Position numbers and translations under genes: made by a program. From assembly GCF_041956535.1 (NCBI RefSeq), contig NW_027192198.1:318714-382713 (forward strand): a stretch of DNA of 64,000 nt, read 5' to 3'. Positions 50,790 through 60,266 of this stretch are shown in pieces. Under the pieces are notes generated by a model, which ran no database searches, was not told the origin of the DNA, and was given only the letters and a program-made list of their open reading frames with translations. Positions within the stretch are counted from its first letter, which is position 1. Each line of letters begins with the position of its first letter. Source of the stretch: Calcarisporiella thermophila CBS 279.70 (lineage: Eukaryota > Calcarisporiellomycota).

Positions 50790-52486
50790 ATGCAGCGCAA
50801 TGTCACCGTAACGCCCAGTTTTCGACCAAAGTTGGCTTCATTTGATTTGATTGACGCTTTTTTTTTGATTCACATTGTTATGCCTGCTGTTTAAACCTGA
50901 CCTTGCCCATTTCTCACTAGACGCCCCTCCATTACCCGAAGAGTCTCCATTCCCGAGGAAACCTCTAATCATATCAACTACATCTCCAATCAAAACTACC
51001 CCATTCCCCAAAACTATGCATATCCCACCCGGATTCTCAATAACACTTTCGTAGGTAATACGCATCCTTGTCTGTTGCTTGAAAATTCAGATCTTTGGTC
51101 CCAATTCCACGAGCTCCAAAATGAAATGATTATCACCCGCGCTGGGCGCTGTCTTTTTCCCACCCTGAATCTGCGGCTGATAAATCTCGACCCGACAACA
51201 AACTACAGCCTCTTTCTTGATTTTGCTATGACCTCTACCGAGCGATTCCGATTCAAGGACGGCGTGTGGGCACCGTGGGGTCGGGATCCGCGTCGCCCGG
51301 ACTCCACCACTGACGATGTGCAGCACATGCAGACGGGAGTTTACACGCATCCGAATTCTCCATGTCTAGGTTTCATTTATTGGTCCGCTGAAGCTGTCGT
51401 CCACACTGAGCTAATCCACTTTCTCCCCCTCCCCACCCCTCCCTTACTTCCTTTTTTCCTTCCTTCCTTCTTCCTCCCCCATTCCCTCTCTCCCTCCCGT
51501 CCTTCCTTCTCCCCTCCCTCCCCCTACCAGGATCGGTGTGGATGCAATCCAGTGTCTCGTTTAACAAAGTAAAACTTAGCAATCAGCTAAGCTCCGCAGG
51601 GAACTTCTACGACCTGTGTAAACTCAACGAGTACTCGACCGAGGCGACAGGCATCTTCCAACTCATCTCCTTCCGCAAATACTGTCCCCGCTTCCACCTG
51701 ATCGAGCTTGGAAAGCGAAATCGCCGGGCCACCTACCAATTCGAGCACACCTCCTTCATTGCGGTGACGCACTACCAGAATAGCAAGGTCAATCAGCTCA
51801 AGAAAAACTACAATCCCCACGCGAAGGGGTTCCGCACGGCGGATGAGCGCGCCATGCAGGCCAAAGCGGGAAAGAGTCTGCCCTCCTTTTCCGCGCTGAT
51901 TCGGGAGCCGTCCATTGAGGAAGAAGAATGGGAAGACGATGAGTTCGACGGCTGGAATGAAATGGACGAGAGCATCCAATCCATGAGTAGCGAAAGTGAC
52001 CGTGACCTGGGCGTGTTGGAGAGCTGTCCAAGGTCGACTCCACTCCCCGCCGAACCCATACCGCCAGGGTCCATCTGGCACCGCGAGATGAGTATATCGC
52101 ACGAGCGGTTTGTAAATTCCGATCGCTCCTCCCCCATGACCCCCCCTCTCCCGAGCTTGCGGGCTAGCATGAAGCTAGCCCACAATGAATACCCTTGCGC
52201 CAAGTCGGAGGAGCTGGGCCCGCACCCCTCGGAACTCAGCCCTCCTTCGAACCGGCCGACGATGGTGCGCTGGATATCGTGCCCCGTGACCTCTGCGCAA
52301 ACCGATCCTCCTCTCTCGTTTTCGCGGCTAATCAAGCATCCCAGTCCGCCTCGTGAGCCCAATTTGAATCAACTCCAATGGGAGAACAACCGGCTTCTCG
52401 AGTTTATTCGGGAACGCTATGGCATCCATGCCGAGAGGGAGGCAGAGGCTATTCTAGGGATGCAGGTAAGGGATGTTACATTCTAG
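50790..52486 (+). CDS. T-box transcription factor (Brachyury-class DNA-binding fold) in a fungus
   Basis: Three exons (50790-50830, 50921-51369, 51531-52486) give 481 aa. Residues about 64-265 form a complete T-box domain: LLENSDLWSQFHELQNEMIIT, AGRCLFPTLNLRL, a shortened central loop, YTHPNSPCLGSVWMQ, VSFNKVKLSNQ, GIFQLISFRKYCPRFHLIEL, and TSFIAVTHYQNSKVNQLKK with NPHAKGFR at the end. The main DNA-contacting strands and the C-terminal helix are therefore all present. The remaining 215 residues are acidic then Ser/Pro-rich and finish with a short helix. T-box factors bind TCACACCT-like sites and control development in animals; they are known outside animals from holozoan protists and some early-diverging fungi. 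The fungal role is unknown. The exon-2 to exon-3 junction was fixed by the domain alignment. Confidence 0.93.
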
Positions 52487-53183
52487 TGGCAAAAGGAGGA
52501 GAGACGGGCAGAGATCCTTGATGGGGTTCGAATATCATCCTCTACGAGGGGTAGAGACGGGAATATATCGTTTTCATAAAAAAATCTATTCGTGTGTATC
52601 CATGGGAAGGCCGGGGGGTTTTTTTTTTGAATTGTTGTGCTCTTGTGAATCAGTTTGTAGCATAGGTTTAGCAGATATTATATTGGCACAGGAGTGTATT
52701 TTGCTTGCAAAGATGTATTTGGGATACAGGGTATATATCATGATATATATAGTGTTGGGATAGGATGGGTATTTAGTTACCAATAAATAGCATCGTATCA
52801 TGAGTCGTGTGGAAACCGCTTTGTTTGAAAAGTTGCGCGGGTTAGGGGGAAGGGGAAGGGGGAGTGCTTGGCTGGCCTTAAAGCGATATGTCCCCGTGGA
52901 CAGCCAAATCTTCTCCACCCGTCCATGGCAGGGCCTATCACGGAAGAGTAGATCCGTGGGTTCATTGCACTCGCCCTGTTTCTTCCTTCTCCACCAGCAG
53001 AGAAGAGGGAGAATAAATAAGAGACGACTACATCGATTGCATTCATTTACATGCTCAAGATATTACATAAAAATTACAAGAGAGGCCATCGAATAATAAT
53101 ACACCAGTATACAGTATATAGATACTTCTATACAATATAGATAAACACTAAATTTACACGACACATTGTTAAATTTACATGAA
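52487..53183. other. Gap: convergent 3' regions
   Basis: 697 bp between the T-box (+) and DUF8032 (-) stop codons, AT-rich after 53000. A 98-codon + frame at 52800-53096 has no recognisable homology. Confidence 0.5.
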
Positions 53184-55543
53184 CTACATAATCAAGTCTG
53201 CGTTGCGGCCACCGCTGGGAAGCACCCCTTGGCTACCCTCTGCCCCTCCCCCCTCCCTTCCTCGCAGGTCTTCGGTATTCCGCCAAAACTCAACCCCATT
53301 GGCGGAAAAGGAGGAGGGGGTCAGGCAAGAGGTCGAGGCAGACAGAGCGGTGGAGGTGGGTGAGGAGGAGGACCATTTGGTGGAAAAATAGGATATCATG
53401 TTCTCGGTCTCGTCGATGTCCCCGGTGGTGGCCGGCTTGTGCAGGTGCAGGCCCGAGAGGGTGGCGGCCTCCTCCCCCTCGAGCCAAGGGGCAACCGGCG
53501 ACGAGAAAAAGTCGCCGGCGCCTTGCGCGCCGAGATGGAATCGGAACCCCATCATCAACTGGTCCGGGACCGAATTTCGTCGCGTCATCCTCAGGGCTCC
53601 CAGCCTCGCCTCGTCCACCTCCTCCACAAACCCGGCGAGCCCGGTCGCCGTCACGGATGGCAGACTCGCGCGCTTCGGAGGCGCCTGCATCGGCGGCGGC
53701 TGGCTCTGCTGCGTCTGGTTGTTAAAGCGGAGCCGGTCCTCCATGAATCGCGTTCGGTATATGTCGAGGGTACGCTGCAGCAACGCCCGGTTTCCGGCCA
53801 GCTTCTTGCGGTTCAGCCAAGCGAGCTTCCACCCACACTCATTGAGGACCCTTTCGTAGCTCCTCCGCGTGGCATTGTCGCCCTCGGCGGGGCCGAGGGC
53901 CCGGGGATAGACACTGTTGTCGCGCTTGAAATCCTCGGGGATGTCGGTGAGCCTCACGTCCCCGAGGCTGATGCGCACCCTGGTTCGGATGGGCTGCCTC
54001 TGCTGGAAGGCGTCGAAGCACATGTATTTCGGGATGCGGAGCAGCTGGGCCCTCTTGTGGCGACTAGCGGCGGCACGGCGCTCGTTGGCCTCTTTGGTGG
54101 CTTGCTCCATGGCGAGGGCGATCTCGCGGTCGGTCTTCTCATCTCGCGCCTCCAGCTCCTCCTCGGATTCCTCCATCATCTCCTCGAACTCCTCCGCTGC
54201 CGCCGCCGCCGCCTCCGGCCCCCCCTCTACCGCGCCCGCCGCCTCCTCCCCCCAGCCCCCCTCGCTGTCCAGACTCAGTTTGCGAGCCCCCTCTGGGCCC
54301 GTCCCGGGCTTGCTCTCCCCCCGGGAATGCCGCTTTCGCAGGGTTCCATTCCGCAGCTTTTCCTGCCGCACCACCCGCCTCGAGCGCATCTCGGGACAGC
54401 GGTTCCGATAGCTGTCGACGGCGCGCTGCAGCAGGCCGCGCCTCCCCGCGATGATCTCCTGGTTCAGCCACGCGAGCTTCCAGCCGAGGATGTTGCAGCT
54501 GCTCTCGTATTCCCAGCGATTCCCTTGGTACGTGTTTGCCTGGCAGTACGCGCGTGGATAGAGACAGTTGTCCCGGCGGAACGGGAGGGGGATGGTGTCC
54601 AGGGGGTGGGCGTCGACGTCGGCGCGGATCAGGTAGCGGATGTTTTGCCCCTTGACCGAGTAGGTGAAGGAGATGTGTTCGATCCCGTTGAGAAACTCGG
54701 TCACGGGCGCGGTTGCTTTGGAGGAAGAGAGAGAAGAGGTTAGCAAGAGGCAGGGTCCGGAACAATGAGAGCCAAAGGGGGATGCTATCTACCGGGAAGC
54801 GCGTGGTTCGGCTTCGTTTTCGAGGCTCTTCGCGCCCTCCTCCTCTTCTCCAGCGAACCTCTCCTCTCCGTGCCCACCTCCGAGCACGATATCGCCCGTC
54901 GTCGGCCGTCCTTCGGGGGGCGTCCGACGCGCCTTTTCTTCACCTGCTGCGTCGCCCCCTCGGCCTCCTCCGCCCCCTGTTGCTCCAGCGAAAAACCAGC
55001 GGCGTCCACCATCGACCAGTTCATCAAACCACCGGCATCCACCTGGTTCTGGGCAAGCAAGGACTGGATGGCAGCCGAGGTGGTATCGACCCCTAACCCA
55101 GGGAAATAGAGCGCGCCCTCCGGCGGCGTCTCCACGGCCGTTGAGAAATAAGCGCGCGGGGGCAAGTTCAGCATCCCGATGACGTCTTCTCTCGCGATGG
55201 AGCCGAGCAGCTCGTCCTGCCCGCGCCCGGCCCCCGAATTTGGCATAGCTTGCGTGCTTCCCAGGCCCTCGGACATCTCGAGCATGTTCGCGTTTCGGTA
55301 GCCCCCTACGGGCTCGCCATTGCCGCCGGGGGGGAAGAAAGCCTCGCTGCCCGCGAATTGGCACGCCATGTCCATGGAGTAGGCCATGGGCGAGGACGAG
55401 GCCTCCGGCTTCAAACAGGGGGCGGGCATTGGCTCGTAGGCTCGGCCGTCGATCGGGATCAGCGGGTGCATCAGGACCGCCTTGTCTTCGACAGGATCGT
55501 GAGGTTTGGGCAACATGGGGTCCACGAGGTGATGGGTCACCAT
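53184..55543 (-). CDS. AT-hook protein with two DUF8032 domains
   Basis: Two exons (55543-54793, 54715-53184) give 760 aa. The ATG at 55543 is the first in frame. Residues 1-200 are disordered; an AT-hook (RRVGRPPKDGRRR) lies near residue 205, within a basic tract that could also be a nuclear signal. The first DUF8032 copy (about 256-350) contains NIRYLIRADVD, NCLYPRAY, WEYESSCNILGWKLAWLN and RRGLLQRAVDSYRNR. A second copy (about 479-575) contains RTRVRISLGDV, NSVYPRAL, YERVLNECGWKLAWLN and NRALLQRTLDIYRTR. DUF8032 is a fungal domain of unknown function, usually single. The AT-hook suggests binding to the minor groove of AT-rich DNA, so a chromatin or transcription role is inferred. A long acidic, Ala/Glu-rich linker joins the copies. 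Composition is very GC-rich. Confidence 0.82.
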
Positions 55544-57298
55544 CGTCCTGGAACAGAGCACTCAGTAGGAATGATAAGAATGAGCCTTTGCAGGAAGGAA
55601 ATGGTCAGAGAGGATGAAAAGAGTGCGTGGGCAAAAGAGCGAATGAGAAAGGGGGAGAAAAGAGCGTGTAAGCGAGCCGTTACGTGCACTGTTCGGGAGT
55701 TTTTTTCTCGTTTTTTTTTGCGGACGCCTAAAGTAATTTTTTTCTCACCGATCCAGCGAATAAATGGACAAGTGTGAAATTTGACGCTGTCAAATAATTT
55801 TAATTAAATTGCTTCACCCGGCGGCCCCCCTCCCCCCCGTGCCAGCGGTGTAGGACGGGGGACCGAGGAGAGGGTGCTTGTTTTATTCGAAAACGGCACA
55901 GATGAGCGGAGGTTAACTCCCCTTTGGGACTGGCCTTGGCGGGCCTTGAGCCGCGCCGAGCCTGTCAGGCCTCGCAGCCGGCCGCGCACCGCGATCCTGA
56001 GCGGATCGAAGTTTCCATGGTTGCCCTAATAGGGTCCTGCGGGCTTACCTAAGGTGAAATGGGGCAGAGCAAGGGTATGTGAACCGGCCCAAGGATCGAG
56101 CCTCGCCTGCAGTCATGCGGGCGAGGGATTCGCATATTCGCAAGGGGGGCAGGGGAAGGGCAAGCTCGCAGCGCGGATGGCCGCTGCAGCGCGTGAGCCA
56201 ATTTCGCAGAGGAGGGGGGGGCGCGGGGATGGGATGCCATAGAGGGAAACCGGGCTTTTCTTTTTTTTTTCCTCTGCCGCGCGAGACTGCAAGGGTTTCA
56301 TCCCAAAAAATCCTAACAAAATTAAAATCGTCGAGACTGGCTGTGCGGGAGGGCCCTCCAAGCCCAGATAGCGGGGGATAGCCAATGAGCCGCCCCTCCA
56401 AGCCAGATTGCCGAAAAATGCTAAAGGAGCCTAGGAATAGCCGGGAGTGCGAGAAAGCTGAATCAGAGCGGGAGGGGGAGGGTGGTCCGGGCGAGCGGCC
56501 TCAATTACCGCTTGGGCCAAGCCGCCAGAGAAGAGGAAAAAAAGCGCGGTGCCACTTATGGGCCAGTGGGAGGACTCCGAGGCGAGGGGGCGAGCAAGGA
56601 GAGAGCAAATATGGGACCTCGGTGCCGATATCTCGAGCTGCAAGCGAAACCTGGGTAATCAGATCGACATGGGGAGCCAATTTTCACGGTGTCGTTTATC
56701 CCGGTGCTCAATTCCAGCGGGCAATCAAGCCATCCGACGCTCTGTGCTGGGAAAGTTGCTTAGCTCACGCGGGGCGCTTCTTCCGGTGATGACGATTTCT
56801 GCGAAATGGATCGAGATCTCCCGCAGAGGGGAGAGCGAGGGCAGGAGAGGCCGCTTCTCTGCCGCAGCCCACGCTTAGGCCGACGTGAACAAGGCCGGGC
56901 CGGAGGTTGCCCTTGCTTGGCCGGATCCTCACGCAAGACTCCGCTACCAGCGGGGACGAGGGGCGACCCGATGCCGGGGATTTCAGTTTGGATGCACGCA
57001 ATGTAAGTAGAATGCCAGAAAATCAAATTTTGCGAATTTATACATCATATAGGGGGGGGGTGGGGGGCCTAAACGGAGAGTTACAAGAATAAAGCAAATC
57101 ATGGGGGTCTTGAAAATGAACGAAAGAAATAAAAATAAAACATTGAAGTGAGGCGGGGGGTCATTGGGATAAAAGGGTGAAATAAAAGGGGGAGAGGAAT
57201 CAAAAGAGAAAGAAAGCTTGAGTGTTTATAGACATATTACAGGGGAGGAGGAAAAAAAAAAGGAGTAAATAGATAGACAGATTGCGAGATGGTAAATA
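55544..57298. promoter_or_regulatory. Gap: 1.75 kb GC-rich region upstream of the DUF8032 gene
   Basis: The longest gene-free stretch. Positions 55810-57000 are GC-rich, with many G/C runs and open frames on both strands that overlap each other and show no family resemblance; 57050-57280 is purine-rich. It probably holds the promoter and long 5' UTR of the DUF8032 gene and the 3' UTR of the RhoGAP gene. Confidence 0.5.
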
Positions 57299-58694
57299 TC
57301 ACTTTCGACTTCTCCCGACCACCACCACCTGCATTGGATCCGCCCCACCGTACCGCCGCTTGATGGGAAGCGTTTTACTTCGCGCCACCTCGACAGACGG
57401 CCGGTGCACCGGCTCCTTGCTGGCGGAGGGCGCGGTCGCGGCCGGCGAGGGAATGGGCGGAATCGAGCCGGTGAAAGGGGCTCTAGCAGAGGCGAACGCC
57501 ACTCCCCCCTGGGTGCTCTTGCTGGGCGGCGGGTCCTTCAGCGGGTCGGTGGGGGCTCGCCGCTTGGCGGGGGCCGCGCCCACATTCAAGCTCGGTACGG
57601 CCGAGGGATACTCGGGCGCCGCGGCTTGCCCGGCTCGCACCGAGGGTACCATGGGTGCGAGTGGGTTCGGGCGGAGGGAGGAGCTCCTCATTAGCTTGCT
57701 GCCCTGCGGGATGGAGAAGCTTGTGTGGTTCTCAATCAGAAATGCAATGACGCGCTGTGAGAGGCGGTAGGTGTGGGGTGCCATTTCGTCGTCTGGGTGC
57801 GACAAGAGGCCGGGCTGGAAGACGGAGGCGAGATTCTGCGAGTCCATACGGTTAGCATGACTGTGCGCGGCAAAGATGGCCAGCATATCAAGGAGGTATA
57901 AGAGCATAAACTGATGCGAAAGAGGAATGTGCTCAATCAGCAGCTGAAATTTCTCGATTCGCTGATCGCTGGTCAGATCTTCGACTTGAGGATGCAAGAT
58001 GAAAGGGAGAGGGGAGGTCAAAAGCTAAGCAAAGAATGGGCTCCTCGTCGACAATAGATACTCACGCATCACATTCCGGAATTCGTGGTAATAGCTGTGC
58101 GGGATAATTGGCTCGGGCAGGTAGTTGCAGAAGCGGCGAAGCACATTCGCGGCATCGTGCACGCTATAGCCCTTCCAGTCCAGAGTGCTGCCATAGGAGG
58201 GCGGGGTGTCGAATATTTGCTGGAGCTCGCCTATCCGCTTGGCCGACCCGGACACGCGAAAAATGCCCTCGACGTAGACGGCTAATGGTCAAGAATGACG
58301 GGGGTCAGAGGAAAGGCGCAATCAGGCCGCTTGGACAACTCACCTTGATCCTTTAAGAATGAGCCGCATTTGGCCACGATAATGGGGATGTATCCATAGC
58401 TGTAATCATGGCCCTCTATATAACTTATTGTCATGCGTGCGTAGTTTATGGATTCGGTGAGGGGAACGCCGAAAATGCCGTAGGCTACAGGGGAGAACCA
58501 GAGGGGAGGGGAGGCGCAAAGCTTCATGGTTAGCATCGCTGCGATCATCCTTCTGCCTCAGGAGAGCAGGGAACGCTCTTACCTCTGCCACCGGTGCTAG
58601 GGGCGCTTGCGGGATGGTTGGGCTTCGGGGAGTTGCGCCTCTTCCACCACATCCATTTATTTGGCTTTGCCGGGCTGGTGGATGTACTTGTCAT
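57299..58694 (-). CDS. RhoGAP domain protein
   Basis: Four exons (58694-58583, 58484-58344, 58281-58066, 57984-57299) give 384 aa. After a basic N-terminus (KWMWWKRRNSPKP) the RhoGAP domain runs from about residue 38 to 240: FGVPLTESINYA, IPIIVAKCGSFL, VEGIFRVSGSAKRI with the arginine finger near residue 93, DAANVLRRFCNYLPEPIIP, and NRMDSQNLASVFQPGL. The last acceptor was placed at 57986/57985 because the nearer CTTAG gives a wrong frame. The GAP accelerates GTP hydrolysis on Rho-family GTPases (Rho1, Cdc42 or Rac) and so limits their signalling in polarity and wall growth. The 145-residue tail is disordered, Pro/Ser/Ala-rich and ends with basic residues. There is no LIM, PH or F-BAR domain, so subtype is open. 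Confidence 0.88.
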
Positions 58695-59421
58695 TGGGAT
58701 AGAAGTGCTACGGGCGGACGTGGTTCATAGAAGGGGAGTTGCAAAAATCAAACCGGCAGCAGGTCAGATTGTATAAAAATAAAAGTGCGAATAGCGAGCC
58801 GTGATCAAGGTCCCCTTAAAAAATGGTTAAGCCACTCAGAAGGGGATGGTCGAGCTGGCGGGTGTCCAACCTTATCCCAAGGGTCGATATCCAATTCCAG
58901 ACTCAGCCGCCAGAGGACCATACACCCGCTGTGTTCGATCTTCGCTGCCCGCGCCCTTCCCCTTCCCCTCTGCCTGCCGTCCTTTTGCCGCCAAGCATGA
59001 TGTGCTCTGCTAGAATCACCCACCGCATCCAGTGGTGAATTGGCCCACGCTTGAAGCAAAAATAGCGTGCGGGCTTGGGATTTGGCCCGCAAATGCTAAG
59101 GGCTGGATGGGGGCCGAGGTCGCGGCGGTCGCGAGGGCTCGGCCCCGGGCGGGACAGGGAAGGAAAGGAGGGGGAGGGGGGCAGATCCGGGAGTCTGTTG
59201 GCTTACACAGAGCTCAATTTCAGAGGAAATGAATTGGAAAACAATCTCCCTGGGTCACAGTTAGCCCGAGGGTTTATTCAGAGTTCCGCTAAGCGCAAGC
59301 TCGAGGGAACAGGTCAATAAAAATAAATAACACAGAGTCTCTATTCACAAGATAGTCTTAAATCCAACCCAATCCAAATAAACAAGAAAAACAATCCCAG
59401 GGCTGGATGCTGGCTTAAGGT
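58695..59421. promoter_or_regulatory. Gap: RhoGAP 5' flank / NDUFAF8 3' flank
   Basis: 727 bp, GC-rich until about 59190, then AT-rich. No supported ORF. Should contain the RhoGAP promoter. Confidence 0.45.
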
Positions 59422-59777
59422 TCACCACCGTCTCCCAACCTTGAGGAAGCATCATCTTAGCGAACATGACACACACTCACTGGAAAACACGATCACTTAC
59501 CGCCTTCTGCACGCAATTCTTGAAGGCTTGGAATTCGGCCGCACACAGATCCTTGCGAACCTCTTCAAGCTTCGACGTGACGCACATGCCGTATGCCGTC
59601 GCCTAACGCAGTAGAGAAGTAAAAGAATCATTGAATAAAAGAATCTGTGAATTTTGGGGAGAGGGTGGGGGGAGGGGGACGGAGAAGTTAAAAAGCCGTC
59701 AAATGAATGCTTACCTGTGAGCTACATTGACCCATTGATTTTGCAAACACAACTGTGGCACGCTTCCTGGGATCCAT
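59422..59777 (-). CDS. NDUFAF8-like twin CX9C complex I assembly protein
   Basis: Three exons (59777-59715, 59602-59501, 59439-59422) give 60 aa; the last exon is 18 nt and ends GRRW. The protein carries two CX9C motifs, CSSQATAYGMC and CAAEFQAFKNC, in a helical hairpin layout. The wording AYG-x-C...KDLC-x-x-EF-x-x-x-x-C matches NDUFAF8 (C17orf89). Twin CX9C proteins enter the mitochondrial intermembrane space or matrix with disulphide formation; human NDUFAF8 stabilises the complex I factor NDUFAF5. If the last intron is retained, the frame instead adds VSDRVFQ and stops, so the C-terminus is uncertain. Too short for homology scoring by eye alone, but the cysteine spacing and flanking residues are distinctive. 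Confidence 0.8.
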
Positions 59778-60266
59778 CTTCGGCCTTGGATGCAATCTTG
59801 TAGGAGGATTGGCACGAAAAAGCAAACTGGTGAATGGGCAAAATTGTGACTGAGATTTCCGGAATGGCTGGAAATGACAGCCCTTATGATTCGAAATAAT
59901 CTTTTGTCCCAAACACTTTATGTACAAATTCTTTTCGCAAAATCGCCGTCTTCAAGTTGAAGGTAAGCTTATCAGAAAAAAGTGTGCAATGACCCCCAAG
60001 AGCGACACTCCCGACCATACGACGATCTAAAAGTGTCTGTCCTTTTCTTTATCTGTAGAATGCATTTATTAAGTTCTAGACAAGCTATTAGTTGTTTGTA
60101 TAGCACATTGGCTGTAAAAAAAAAAAAGTCAAAACCAATTCGACCAACTCTACAAGTAGTGGAGTGAACTGGGGAGTCGATATTGAAAGAAGAGCTGGTA
60201 GGCTCTCTAGATAGAGAGTCGAGGGCATATGGTCAAGGCTTCGCCCCCCCCCCCCTGTGACTGCCT
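59778..60266. other. Gap: NDUFAF8 5' flank / RTC4 3' flank
   Basis: 489 bp. Contains an A-run at about 60117-60127 and a C-run of 12-13 at about 60244-60255 just beyond the RTC4-gene stop. No supported ORF. Confidence 0.45.

Noticed and set aside
52461-52490. A splice donor GTAAGG near the end of the T-box gene.
   Set aside because: The only nearby acceptor would give a 21-nt intron, which is too short; the stop at 52484-52486 was kept.
53439-54743. A 434-codon open frame on the + strand opposite the DUF8032 gene.
   Set aside because: The - strand encodes two related domains with conserved motifs and proper splice sites; the + frame is Arg/Leu/Gly-rich with no family match, a usual by-product of GC-rich coding DNA.
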